A DNA stretch of 64,000 nt from Pseudomonas borbori. GTDB lineage: Bacteria > Pseudomonadota > Gammaproteobacteria > Pseudomonadales > Pseudomonadaceae. Both the position numbers and the translations under genes were made by a program. The notes beneath the pieces are model-generated. The model made no database searches. It saw only the letters and a list, made by a program, of their open reading frames with translations, and was not told the origin of the DNA. The stretch's first letter is position 1. The number at the start of each line of letters is the position of its first letter. Location of the stretch: positions 95,466-159,465 of the forward strand of contig NZ_FOWX01000012.1 of the NCBI RefSeq assembly GCF_900115555.1, written 5' to 3'. Below are positions 28,105 to 36,381 of the stretch, one piece after another.

Positions 28105-28507
28105 TATGCAGCCCATCGTCATCGGCGCCAACTCCAATATCCAGGACGGCGTGGTGATCCACTCCAAATCCGGCGCGGCAGTCACCATCGGTGAACACAG
28201 CTCCATCGCCCACCGTTCGATCATCCACGGCCCCTGTGCAGTGGGTGACCGGGTGTTTATCGGCTTCAACAGCGTGCTGTTCAACTGCACGGTGGGCGAC
28301 GGCTGCGTGGTGCGGCACAACGCGGTGGTCGACGGCTGCGACCTGCCGGCGGGCTTTCATGTCACCTCGACCCAGCGCATCGGCCCGCGCACCGACTTGA
28401 GCCAACTGCCCAAGGTCAGCGTCTCGGCCGCCAAATTTTCCGAGGACGTGGCACGTACCAATATCGATCTGGTGCGCGGTTACAAAGCCCTGCAGAACGA
28501 GTTCTGA
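28073..28507 (+). pseudogene. Gamma-carbonic anhydrase, 5'-truncated by deletion
   Basis: From 28073 the frame reads IRADEVDETGDMQPIVIGAN and continues as a gamma-class carbonic anhydrase left-handed beta-helix to TGA 28505-28507, with His residues in VVIHSK and IGEHSSIAHRSIIHGP. The first 40 or so residues of the family (start, first beta-helix coils) are missing and replaced by the hisI2 stub in another reading frame. An internal ATG (28106) could give a 133-residue fragment, but it has no ribosome-binding site. A zinc-independent or iron-using paralogue of this type (PA5540-like) belongs to the Zur set. Confidence 0.75.
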
Positions 28508-28509
28508 AC

Positions 28510-29850
28510 ATGAGCAACGTACTGATCCGCAACGCCCGCCTGGTCAACGAAGGCCGCGAGTTCGACGCCGATGTCTGGGTGCATAACGGCCGCATCGAAC
28601 AGATCGCCAGCAGCATCGAAGGGGTGAACGCCGCCAGCGAGATCGATGCCGCCGGGCAGTTTCTGCTGCCTGGCATGATCGACGACCAGGTGCATTTCCG
28701 TGACCCCGGCGCGCCGCACAAGGGCAGCATCGCCAGCGAGTCGCGGGCCGCGGTGGCCGGTGGCATCACCAGTTTCATGGACATGCCCAATACCAACCCG
28801 GCGACCCTGACCCTGGAAGCGCTGGTGGCCAAGGAAAGTCGCGCGGCCGCCTGCTCGGTGGCCAACTATGGTTTTCACTTCGGCGTCAGCCAGGGCAACC
28901 TGGACACGGTCGCCGCCCTCGACCCCAGGCGCGTGGCCGGGGTCAAAGTGTTTATGGGTGCGTCCACCGGCGACATGCTGGTGGACGATATGCCTTCGCT
29001 GGAACGGCTGTTCGCCAATTGCCCGACGATTCTGCTGACCCACTGCGAGTACAGCCCGCGCATCCGCGAACGCGAGGCCGAGTTCCAGCAACGCTATGGC
29101 GCTGAGATTCCGCCGGTCATGCATCCGCTGATCCGCGATGCCGAGGCCTGCTACCAATCCTCCAGTCTGGCGGTGGCCCTGGCCAGGCGCTGCAACACCC
29201 GCCTGCATGTGCTGCACCTGACCACGGCGCGCGAACTGGCGTTGTTCGGCGCCGGCCCGTTAGCGGGCAAACGCATCACCGCCGAGGTCTGTGCCCACCA
29301 TCTACTGTTCGATGACGGCGACTACGCGGCGCTCGGCCACCTGATCAAATGCAACCCGGCGATCAAGACCCGTGCCGACCGCGATGCCCTGCGTCAGGCC
29401 CTGCTCTGTGGTCGCCTGGATGTGATTGGCAGCGATCACGCGCCGCACACATTGGCTGAGAAGTCGCGTCCGTACGGACTGGCGCCGGCAGGCCTGCCGC
29501 TGGTGCAGCACGCCCTGCCGGCCCTGTTGGAACTGGTCGCCGATGGCCTGCTGCCGCTGACCACCCTGGTGCAGAAAACCAGTCATGCCGTGGCCGAGCT
29601 GTTCGCCATCGAGGAACGCGGCTTCCTGCGCGAAGGCTACTGGGCCGACCTCACGCTGATCGAGCGCCTGACGCAGCCGCGCGCCGTGGAAGCCGATGCA
29701 ATTCTCGCCCACTGCGGCTGGACACCTTTCCAGGGCCGCAGCTTCCGTCATGCGGTGCGCAGCACCATCGTCTCCGGCCAGTTGGCCTGGCACGACGGCC
29801 AGGTGCAGGACGATTGTCAGGGGTTGCCGCTGCGCTACCAGCGCGGCTGA
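28510..29850 (+). CDS. Dihydroorotase paralogue PyrC2
   Basis: 446-residue amidohydrolase of the dihydroorotase family, working in pyrimidine synthesis. Metal-site segments: DDQVHFRDPG (residues about 58-67), LLTHCEYS, LHVLHLTTA and GSDHAPHT; the carboxylated-Lys position is in VAGVKVFMGASTG. The first HxH histidine is replaced by Gln (DQVHFR in place of DxHxHFR), as in PyrC2 paralogues of the zinc cluster. It follows the damaged carbonic anhydrase gene by two bases. Confidence 0.9.
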   Translation: MSNVLIRNARLVNEGREFDADVWVHNGRIEQIASSIEGVNAASEIDAAGQFLLPGMIDDQVHFRDPGAPHKGSIASESRAAVAGGITSFMDMPNTNPATLTLEALVAKESRAAACSVANYGFHFGVSQGNLDTVAALDPRRVAGVKVFMGASTGDMLVDDMPSLERLFANCPTILLTHCEYSPRIREREAEFQQRYGAEIPPVMHPLIRDAEACYQSSSLAVALARRCNTRLHVLHLTTARELALFGAGPLAGKRITAEVCAHHLLFDDGDYAALGHLIKCNPAIKTRADRDALRQALLCGRLDVIGSDHAPHTLAEKSRPYGLAPAGLPLVQHALPALLELVADGLLPLTTLVQKTSHAVAELFAIEERGFLREGYWADLTLIERLTQPRAVEADAILAHCGWTPFQGRSFRHAVRSTIVSGQLAWHDGQVQDDCQGLPLRYQRG

Positions 29851-29862
29851 CCCTTTTTCTAT

Positions 29863-29969
29863 GGCTATGTCTGAATTAACTGCTGCACAGATTTATCCGC
29901 GAAATTCGCGGCTGAAGCCGCTCCCAGAGTGGCCAGATCGGAGCATCAACAGACAACGTGGACATAGCC
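29863..29969. mobile_element. 107-bp MITE-like insertion with 8-bp target duplication
   Basis: Ends are 9-bp inverted repeats GGCTATGTC (29863-29871) and GACATAGCC (29961-29969). It is flanked on both sides by TTTTCTAT (29855-29862 and 29970-29977), an 8-bp direct repeat as left by transposition. The inside holds a hairpin-like CGCGAAATTCGCGG and a piece (GCGGCTGAAGCCGCTCCCA) resembling repeat family D. No coding capacity. It separates pyrC2 from thrS2. Confidence 0.7.
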
Positions 29970-29999
29970 TTTTCTATTGGCCGTGATTAGAGAACACAC

Positions 30000-31925
30000 A
30001 TGCCCAGCATTACCCTGCCCGATGGCAGCCAGCGTCACTATTCCCAGCCCCTGAGCGTGGCCCAGGTGGCCGCCGATATCGGCCCCGGCCTGGCCAAGGC
30101 CGCGCTGGCCGGCCGGCTCGATGGCCAGCTAGTCGACACCAGCGCGCTGATCAATAAAGACGCCAGTCTTAGCCTGATCACCGCCCGCAACCCCGAGGGT
30201 CTGGAGCTGCTGCGCCACTCCTGCGCGCACCTGCTGGCCATGGCGGTCAAGCAGCTCTATCCGAGTGCCCAGGTGACCATAGGCCCGGTGATCGATGATG
30301 GCTTCTTCTACGATTTCGCCTTCGAGCGCTCCTTTACCCCCGACGACCTCGAACGCATCGAGACGCGCATGCAGGAGCTGGCCGTCGCCGATCTGCCGGT
30401 CAGTCGCCGCGAGCTTCCCCGCGACCAGGCCATCACTTACTTCGAAGAACTGGGCGAGCACTACAAGGCCGCACTGATCCGCGATATCCCCCAGGGCGAA
30501 GTGCTGTCGCTGTATCGCCAGGGCGATTTCGAAGACCTCTGCCGCGGCCCGCATATCCCGCGCACCGGCCATCTGCTGGCCTTCAAGCTGACCAAGGTGG
30601 CCGGCGCCTACTGGCGTGGCGATGCCAGGAATGCCGCCTTGCAGCGCATCTACGGCACCTGTTGGGCCACACCGAAGGAGCTCAAGGCCTACCTGACCCG
30701 CCTGGTGGAAGCCGGCAAGCGCGACCACCGCAAGCTCGGTGCCCAGCTCGACCTGTTCCACTTCGACGACTGCGCCCCCGGCTCGGTGTTCTGGCACCCC
30801 AAGGGCTGGACCCTGTTCCAGCAGTTGATCAACTACATGCGCCAGCAGCAGGACGCCGCCGGCTACGTCGAGGTCAACACCCCGGACGTGATGGACCGCA
30901 GCCTGTGGGAAACCTCCGGGCACTGGTTCAACTACCGCGAGGCCATGTTCACCACCAGCACCGAGGACGAGCGCGTCTTCGCCCTCAAACCGATGAACTG
31001 CCCCGGCGCGGTGGCGCTGTACGCCCGCGGCCTGAAGAGCTACCGCGACCTGCCGCTGCGCATGGCCGAGTTCGGCAAGGTGCACCGCTACGAGCCGTCC
31101 GGCGCGCTGCACGGCCTGCTGCGCGTGCGCCACTTCACCCAGGACGACGCGCACATTTTCTGCACCACCGCGCAGATGGAACAGGAATGCGCCGACACCA
31201 TCGCCCTGGTGTTCGCCATCTACCGCGACTTCGGCTTCGAGCAAGTGGCGGTCAAGCTGTCCACCCGCCCGGCCAACCGTATCGGCAGCGATGCCACCTG
31301 GGATCAACTGGAAGGCGCGCTGTCCGGTGCCCTGCAGGGCATGGCCATCGACTACCAATTGAATCCCGGCGAAGGCGCGTTCTACGGGCCAAAACTGGAG
31401 TTTGTGCTGCGCGACGCCATCGGCCGCGACTGGCAGTGCGGCACCCTGCAGGTCGACCTCAACCTGCCGGAACGCTTCGCCATCGACTACGTCAACGAAC
31501 AGGGCGAACGCGAGCGCCCGGTGATGCTGCACCGCGCCCTGTTCGGCTCGCTGGAACGCTTTACCGGCATTCTGATCGAGCAGTACAGCGGCCTGTTCCC
31601 GCTGTGGCTGGCGCCGCAGCAGGCCGCCGTGCTGACCATCTCCGCAGGGCAGAACGACTACGCCCGCCGGGTGCTGACCGCACTGAAACGCGCCGGCCTG
31701 CGCGCCAGCTTGGATCTGCGCAACGAGAAGATCGGTTACAAGATCCGCGAGGCCACCCTGCAGAAGGTGCCCTACCTGCTGGTGATCGGCGAGCAGGAAA
31801 AGGCCGAGGGCCACGTCACCCTGCGCAGCCGCGCCGGCGACAACCTCGGCAGCCTAAGCCTGGCCGAACTGGTCGAGCGCCTGGGCGAGGAAGCACGTAT
31901 GCCCGGCCTGGAGCCGCCATGCTGA
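30000..31925 (+). CDS. thrS: Threonyl-tRNA synthetase paralogue (ThrRS2)
   Basis: 641 residues: TGS domain (1-60), editing domain (about 65-225), class II catalytic core (about 240-535) and anticodon-binding domain (about 540-640). The catalytic zinc ligands of ThrRS are kept: Cys in KPMNCPGAV, His in QDDAHIFC, and His in [14 protein letters not shown]. In the editing site the first His is present (CAH, residue 77) but the second His of HxxxH is Met (residue 81), while CRGPH is retained. AGAGA precedes ATG 30000. Setting in the zinc cluster matches the ThrRS2 paralogue described for Zur regulons. Confidence 0.92.
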   Translation: MPSITLPDGSQRHYSQPLSVAQVAADIGPGLAKAALAGRLDGQLVDTSALINKDASLSLITARNPEGLELLRHSCAHLLAMAVKQLYPSAQVTIGPVIDDGFFYDFAFERSFTPDDLERIETRMQELAVADLPVSRRELPRDQAITYFEELGEHYKAALIRDIPQGEVLSLYRQGDFEDLCRGPHIPRTGHLLAFKLTKVAGAYWRGDARNAALQRIYGTCWATPKELKAYLTRLVEAGKRDHRKLGAQLDLFHFDDCAPGSVFWHPKGWTLFQQLINYMRQQQDAAGYVEVNTPDVMDRSLWETSGHWFNYREAMFTTSTEDERVFALKPMNCPGAVALYARGLKSYRDLPLRMAEFGKVHRYEPSGALHGLLRVRHFTQDDAHIFCTTAQMEQECADTIALVFAIYRDFGFEQVAVKLSTRPANRIGSDATWDQLEGALSGALQGMAIDYQLNPGEGAFYGPKLEFVLRDAIGRDWQCGTLQVDLNLPERFAIDYVNEQGERERPVMLHRALFGSLERFTGILIEQYSGLFPLWLAPQQAAVLTISAGQNDYARRVLTALKRAGLRASLDLRNEKIGYKIREATLQKVPYLLVIGEQEKAEGHVTLRSRAGDNLGSLSLAELVERLGEEARMPGLEPPC

Positions 31926-32479
31926 TCCGCAAGCTGTTCAAGTTCGAGAGCGCGCATATAGTGCGCGGCTGCAGCAGCCGGCGCTGTTCGCACTCGCTGC
32001 ACGGCCATTCCTACAAGATCGAACTGCTGCAGGCCCACGCCCTGGACCAGGGCCAGATGGTCTACGACTTCGGCCTGCTCAAGGGCGATGTGCGCGACCT
32101 GATCGACGCCTTCGACCATGCCCTGACCTTCTGGGACGCTGACGATGCCGACTACATCGCCAGCTGCCTGCGCTTCTCCGAGCGCTGGATCAGCCTGCCG
32201 GTCTCGCCCAGCGCCGAACAGTTCTCGCGGGTGATCTTCCGTCTGGTGGATGCGCTACTGCAGCTGACCGAGATGATCAACGGCGAACAGGACGTGCGCA
32301 TGCACTCGGTGATCGTCCACGAAACCGACACCGGCTACGCCCAGTGCTTCCGCGAGGATGCCTATAACCCGCGCATGGGCGCATTCGAGCTGGCGCAAAT
32401 CGAGTTTTCCACACAGGTCAAACGCGAATGGAACGACCCGCAACTGTTCGACAGGCTGCTGACCGCACTCAAGCCATGA
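31919..32479 (+). CDS. queD: 6-pyruvoyl-tetrahydropterin synthase family protein (QueD2)
   Basis: 186 residues. Zinc-ligand histidines in FESAHIV and [10 protein letters not shown], catalytic Cys region [15 protein letters not shown], and Asp/His in [20 protein letters not shown]. QueD makes 6-carboxytetrahydropterin for queuosine. It overlaps thrS2 by seven bases, so the two are co-translated. At about 186 residues it is longer than standard QueD and probably the paralogue found in zinc clusters. Confidence 0.85.
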   Translation: MLIRKLFKFESAHIVRGCSSRRCSHSLHGHSYKIELLQAHALDQGQMVYDFGLLKGDVRDLIDAFDHALTFWDADDADYIASCLRFSERWISLPVSPSAEQFSRVIFRLVDALLQLTEMINGEQDVRMHSVIVHETDTGYAQCFREDAYNPRMGAFELAQIEFSTQVKREWNDPQLFDRLLTALKP

Positions 32480-32563
32480 GCCTGTAGCGGCGCTAGTCGC
32501 CGATTTACCTGCCCTCGCCTACCGGGTAACCTGCCGGCCTTCTCCCCGTGCAGGACTTACCTG

Positions 32564-32923
32564 ATGTTCATCGGACAACTGGCCAAGCTCACCGCCTGCA
32601 CGCCCAAGGCGATCCGCCATTACGAAAAAATCGGCCTGCTTCCCGCGCCACTGCGCCAAGGCAGCTACCGCTGCTACGACCAGCACCACGTGACCCTGGT
32701 GCGCATGATCCGCCAAGCCCAGGCCGTGGGCTTCAAACTGACGGAGATACTCCCGCTGATTACAGAAAAACTGCGTAGCCAGCGCTTCCCCCTCGAGGCG
32801 GCCACCCTCGGTATCGAACAAAAGCGCGTGCAACTACAAGCCGAAATCCAGGCCTTGCAACGCCTCGACCAGCAACTGCTGCAGCTCGAGCAGGACATCA
32901 AGCGTCTATTCGCACCCCATTAA
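32564..32923 (+). CDS. MerR-family transcriptional regulator
   Basis: 119 residues. N-terminal winged helix (FIGQLAKLTACTPKAIRHYEKIGLLPAP), a helix-loop MIRQAQAVGFKLTEIL and a C-terminal dimerising coiled coil (about 75-115). No metal-binding cysteines beyond Cys12 in the DNA-binding domain, so it is not a CueR/ZntR-type metal sensor; a redox or small-molecule signal is more likely. It is followed by a MerR-type promoter and a reductase gene, a common arrangement. Confidence 0.88.
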   Translation: MFIGQLAKLTACTPKAIRHYEKIGLLPAPLRQGSYRCYDQHHVTLVRMIRQAQAVGFKLTEILPLITEKLRSQRFPLEAATLGIEQKRVQLQAEIQALQRLDQQLLQLEQDIKRLFAPH

Positions 32924-32944
32924 GGTTGTTCAACCAGCGAGAGC

Positions 32945-32976
32945 TTGACCCTGTCCCCAGGGGCAAGGTTTAGCCT
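32945..32976 (+). promoter_or_regulatory. MerR-type promoter/operator of the reductase gene
   Basis: TTGACC (32945-32950), a 20-bp spacer and TAGCCT (32971-32976). An imperfect dyad in the spacer has left half ACCCTGTCCCC (32948-32958) and right half GGGGCAAGGT (32960-32969). The over-long spacer and the AAGGTTTA flank are characteristic of promoters that MerR proteins activate by DNA distortion. GGGAGA before ATG 33018 serves as ribosome-binding site. Confidence 0.75.
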
Positions 32977-33017
32977 GTCTCCCGACAAGACAACCGACGC
33001 CGTACAGGGAGATCGCA

Positions 33018-34007
33018 ATGGCCACTTTATGTTTGGTAACAGGGGCCAATGGCCATTTGGGCAACAATCTGCTGCGGGCATTGTTGGCGCAAGGCCAGCG
33101 GGTGCGCGCCGGGGTACGCGACCCGAACAATACCCAGCCGTTCGCCGGGCTGGATTGCGAACTGGTATACGCCGAGCTTGAGGACAAGGCCGCACTGCTC
33201 AAGGCGATGGAGGGCGTCGATGTGCTCTATCAGGTGGCGGCGGTGTTCAAACACTGGTCAGCGGACCCTGAAGCGGAAATAGTCCGCGCCAATGTCGAAG
33301 GTACCCGCAACGTGCTGGAAGCTGCGGCGCAGGCTGGCGTCAAGCGCGTGGTCTACGTCAGCTCGGTCGCCGCCGTCGGCCACAACGGCCAAGCCTTGCA
33401 CGAAGGCAGCTGGAACCAGGACCTGAGCAACCCCTACTACCGTTCCAAGATCCTCGCCGAGCAACTGGCCTGGGAAATCGCCAAAGCCCATGGTCTGTGG
33501 ATGGTGGCGGTGCTGCCTGCCGCCATGATCGGCCCCAACGCCTATCGCCTGACCGACACCATGGCTTTTATCGAGCGCATCTACAAAAAATCCGTGCCCA
33601 TGGACCCCAACTTTCATTTCAATTTCGTTGATGTGCGCGACGTCGCCCTGGCCTGCGTCGCGGCCGCCAACCGGGGCGAAACCGGGCAGCGCTATATCCT
33701 GGCGAACCAGCACAGCTCCTCATTCAGCGACATAGTGGCAGCCGCCAATGCCGTTGCTCCTGGCTACAAGCTGCCACCGCGCGCGCCACAATGGTTACTG
33801 CTGAGCCTTGCCTGGGGCGCCGAACTGCTTGCCAGGCTGACCGGCACACCAGCGAGCCTGACCCGCAGCCAGGTGCGCACCTTCTATGGCATCAAACAGG
33901 AATACGACATCCGCAAAGCCTGTGCGCAATTGGCTTACCAGCCCAACTCCCCCTTTGCGGCCTTGCGGGAAACCTTCGCGTATTTACAACGGCGACCATC
34001 TGCTTGA
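33018..34007 (+). CDS. NAD(P)-dependent epimerase/dehydratase (dihydroflavonol-reductase-like)
   Basis: 329-residue extended SDR. Cofactor motif VTGANGHLGNNLL (7-19), SSVAAVG (Ser), YYRSK (Tyr-x-x-x-Lys), and HFNFVDVRDVA typical of dihydroflavonol-4-reductase-like proteins. Probably reduces a carbonyl compound with NADPH. Expression probably controlled by the MerR protein encoded just upstream. Substrate unknown. Confidence 0.87.
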   Translation: MATLCLVTGANGHLGNNLLRALLAQGQRVRAGVRDPNNTQPFAGLDCELVYAELEDKAALLKAMEGVDVLYQVAAVFKHWSADPEAEIVRANVEGTRNVLEAAAQAGVKRVVYVSSVAAVGHNGQALHEGSWNQDLSNPYYRSKILAEQLAWEIAKAHGLWMVAVLPAAMIGPNAYRLTDTMAFIERIYKKSVPMDPNFHFNFVDVRDVALACVAAANRGETGQRYILANQHSSSFSDIVAAANAVAPGYKLPPRAPQWLLLSLAWGAELLARLTGTPASLTRSQVRTFYGIKQEYDIRKACAQLAYQPNSPFAALRETFAYLQRRPSA

Positions 34008-34047
34008 GGCTGTGAGCGACACCCACCGCAGCCGAACCTCACAGCCC

Positions 34048-34533
34048 ATGCCCAGTCATCCATCCTTCACCTTGCGCGCTTACCACGCCCAGGATCTGCA
34101 GGCGTTAGTCGAACTGTTCAGTGCCTCGGTGCATCGACTCGGCGCCGCTGACTATGACCAGGCGCAGCGCCAGGCCTGGGCACCGGCGCAAGCGGACATG
34201 CCCGCCTGGCAGACTCGCCTGGCGGGCCTGGAGCTGCTGATCGCCGAGGAAAACCGGCAACTCGCCGGTTTTATCGGCTTCACCCGCGATGGTCATATCG
34301 ACCTGCTGTTCACCGCCCCGCAGCATGCCCGCCAAGGCGTGGCCACGGCGCTGTATGCGGCCGCGCAAATGCGCATGCAAGCCGCGGGGGTGACATCGGC
34401 CTATACCGAGGCCAGCCTGACGGCGCGGCCATTCTTCGCCCGCCAGGGCTTTTCTGTGGAGCAGGCACAGACGGTGGCGCGCGGCGCTGTTACCTTGCAG
34501 CGCTTCGCCATGCGCAAGCCACTGCGCCCCTGA
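34048..34533 (+). CDS. GNAT-family N-acetyltransferase
   Basis: 161 residues. YhhY/PA-type GNAT: FTLRAYHAQDLQALVELF at the N-terminus, GFIGFTRDGHIDLLFTAPQHARQGVATALYAA (acetyl-CoA pyrophosphate loop, residues about 75-105), and YTEASLTARPFFARQGF. ATG 34048 lacks a good ribosome-binding site; a GTG at 34013 is an alternative. Target unknown. Confidence 0.82.
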   Translation: MPSHPSFTLRAYHAQDLQALVELFSASVHRLGAADYDQAQRQAWAPAQADMPAWQTRLAGLELLIAEENRQLAGFIGFTRDGHIDLLFTAPQHARQGVATALYAAAQMRMQAAGVTSAYTEASLTARPFFARQGFSVEQAQTVARGAVTLQRFAMRKPLRP

Positions 34534-34559
34534 ATGGCTGCGCGACAGCCGGAGTAGCC

Positions 34560-34796
34560 ATGACTTATCTGATCTGGACAGGACTTGCGCTGCTACTGCT
34601 GGCAGTCGCGGCGCTGGCCTACTGGACTTGGCGCAGTAACCGCCGCCTCAGGCAGCTGGATCAACGTGTCCGCCGGCAAGGCGAATTGCTCGAGCAAATC
34701 GACATCGTGCTGGAAAACCCTCACCTCAGCGAAGAGGAACAATTGATCAGAAGCGAAGCCCTGCTGACCAAGCTGCGGGAAAGCGGCGAGTCCTGA
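34560..34796 (+). CDS. Small single-TM protein, unknown function
   Basis: 78 residues: one membrane segment (about 4-23) then a charged helical tail (RRLRQLDQRVRRQGELLEQID...), which could form a coiled coil. GGAG precedes ATG 34560. Looks like a genuine small membrane protein; no family recognised. Confidence 0.6.
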   Translation: MTYLIWTGLALLLLAVAALAYWTWRSNRRLRQLDQRVRRQGELLEQIDIVLENPHLSEEEQLIRSEALLTKLRESGES

Positions 34797-34942
34797 GCGG
34801 CAGCCTGGACGCAGATATCTGGGCTGCCAGCGGATGGCTGCGCGATGCGCCATCTACGCCTTAAGAGATATGGTCAAAGACCGGCCATGCGTGGCAGTGT
34901 GGGCTATCGCTTCGCTCATTTTTGCCGTACGGATGGACTGTC

Positions 34943-35347
34943 ATGGATATTGCCGAATTCGCCGACCTGCTGGCCGCTTCCAAGGCCCAGCCTGAACCGC
35001 AACGCTTGCTGTTGGTGTTCGTTAGCGCCGAACTGCCTGAAGATGCCACCGAAGAGGAACGCCAGCGCTATGCCGAGAACCAGGGCGGCTCGCTCCGACC
35101 GGTGCTGTGCGTCGACAAACTGCCGGACGAACTGGTGGATTTTGCCGGGCTGCTGGCCGAGTCCAGCCGTACCGGCGTGGCCTGGGATCTGGTGTTTGCC
35201 GCCGGTCTGGCCGGGCGCGCGGGCATGGTGCCGAGCAGCGACGAAGCCGAGCAACCGCTGAAGATGATGGTCGGGGCCATCGAATCCGGCAGCATCGGCA
35301 ACTTCATCGCCTTCGACCGCGAGGGGCATGCGGTCAGTTTCTACTAG
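34943..35347 (+). CDS. Conserved hypothetical protein
   Basis: 134 residues, acidic, cytoplasmic. Contains EPQRLLLVFVSAELPEDATEEE and a conserved C-terminus SDEAEQPLKMMVGAIESGSIGNFIAFDREG. Homologues in Pseudomonas are sometimes labelled as a ribonucleotide reductase subunit, but nothing in the sequence supports that. Function unknown. ATG 34943 gives MDIAEFADLLAASKA, the expected family start. Confidence 0.75.
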   Translation: MDIAEFADLLAASKAQPEPQRLLLVFVSAELPEDATEEERQRYAENQGGSLRPVLCVDKLPDELVDFAGLLAESSRTGVAWDLVFAAGLAGRAGMVPSSDEAEQPLKMMVGAIESGSIGNFIAFDREGHAVSFY

Positions 35348-35360
35348 CAGGCGGGCCTGT

Positions 35361-35434
35361 GTAGGGCGCGCGGGGCCGCCTAGGCCGTGCACACCACCCA
35401 CAACCGGGTGCCTGGTGCGCACGGCGCACCCTAC
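35361..35434. repeat. Palindromic repeat, family C
   Basis: GTAGGGCGCGC (35361-35371) and GGCGCACCCTAC (35423-35434) with GGTGCGCAC inside. It lies in the 311-bp gap 35348-35658; the remainder of that gap shows no gene but ends in the hairpin at 35625-35653. Confidence 0.75.
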
Positions 35435-35624
35435 GAGCCGGTGTCATCGAAACGATAATTCTGCGGCCGCACACCAACAGGCCGATCGAGTCGGACGTTC
35501 GCCTTGCTGCTGGCCGCGGATCTCGATGCCGGGGCTGCGCCTGGCGAACCAGCGACCCGCTGCGCAAGTAGCAACGACTTAGTGCCAAGGTCGCCTGGCT
35601 CGCCGCGCGCGCCCATGTGAACGT

Positions 35625-35653
35625 CCCTGTACTGGTAAACCAATACAGGGAGG
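35625..35653 (+). promoter_or_regulatory. Hairpin that includes the ribosome-binding site of the next gene
   Basis: CCCTGTA (35625-35631) pairs with TACAGGG (35644-35650), with inner TGG/CCA pairs. The Shine-Dalgarno AGGGAGG (35647-35653) starts in the 3' arm and is five bases from GTG 35659. The structure could hide the site in the mRNA, or the DNA palindrome could be an operator. Confidence 0.5.
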
Positions 35654-35658
35654 TCCGG

Positions 35659-36381
35659 GTGAAAGACGCAGAATTGTGCCGCTGGTTGCTGGAGGTGAAC
35701 GAACCCTGGGAGGTCAGCCGGGTCCGTGTCGATACCCACAGCCGCGAGGTGCATGCCTACCTGAGCAGCGGCAAGAGCTGGTTCGGTCGCTACCTCGGCG
35801 AACAGCCCCGCTCACGCTGGCGGCATACCAATATCGGCGCCTACAAGACCTACATCCACGCCAGCCTGCCGGAACAGGACGGCCAGGCGCCTCAAGCCTT
35901 CCTCGGTAAAGGCGCCAGCGACTTCACCCATGGCCTGGCCAGGCGAGTGATCCAGTGCCTGCAGGATGGCCTGCGCTATCGCCAGGTCTGCGCCCTGCTG
36001 GACATCGACATTCACCTCGCCTGGCAGATCAAGCATGCGATCGAATCCGGCCAGTTGGCCGCGACCGATACGGAGCTGCTGGCGCGCCTGCAACTGGACG
36101 ACTCGGCGGGGCAAACCGCCAGCACCATTCCCGCCAGCGACGACCGGGCATGGCTGCGCCTGCTGGCGCCGGATTGCCCGCTCGAGATCCGTCTGTTGAG
36201 CCTGAAACTGCTGCTGGCCCGCGCCCGCCAGGATTTTGCCAGGGCGCATGACCCGGATATGCAGATCCTCAGGATCAATGAGCTGCGGCGCTTCTTCATC
36301 AAGCACGAAAAGCATCTGCAGCACGAGATCGCCCAACTGAACAACGACCGGCAGCAGGCCACGGAGGGTGACCAGCCATGA
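35659..36381 (+). CDS. Conserved hypothetical protein, N-terminus like ISL3 transposase zinc-binding region
   Basis: 240 residues from GTG 35659, chosen for its near-consensus AGGGAGG site; an in-frame GTG at 35617 is less likely. The N-terminus KDAELCRWLLEVNEPWEVSRVRVDTHSREVHAYLSSG resembles the start of ISL3-type transposases, but no zinc-finger cysteines or DDE domain follow. A central part FLGKGASDFTHGLARRVIQCLQDGLRYRQVCALLDIDIHLAWQIKHAIESG looks like a helix-turn-helix. C-terminus is helical. Probably a conserved Pseudomonas regulator-like protein, not a mobile element. It overlaps the next gene by four bases. Confidence 0.7.
   Translation: MKDAELCRWLLEVNEPWEVSRVRVDTHSREVHAYLSSGKSWFGRYLGEQPRSRWRHTNIGAYKTYIHASLPEQDGQAPQAFLGKGASDFTHGLARRVIQCLQDGLRYRQVCALLDIDIHLAWQIKHAIESGQLAATDTELLARLQLDDSAGQTASTIPASDDRAWLRLLAPDCPLEIRLLSLKLLLARARQDFARAHDPDMQILRINELRRFFIKHEKHLQHEIAQLNNDRQQATEGDQP

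Noticed and set aside
34943..35347. Ribonucleotide reductase subunit label used for homologues
   Set aside because: 134 residues without any reductase motif; the label is not supported by the sequence.
35626..35649. CTGT...ACAG as a LexA box
   Set aside because: The spacing is too long (22 bp in total, where LexA boxes have 16) and the centre is not AT-rich in the right pattern.
35659..36381. Transposase
   Set aside because: Only the N-terminus resembles ISL3 transposases; there are no zinc-finger cysteines, DDE residues or terminal repeats, and the gene is co-translated with a conserved neighbour.
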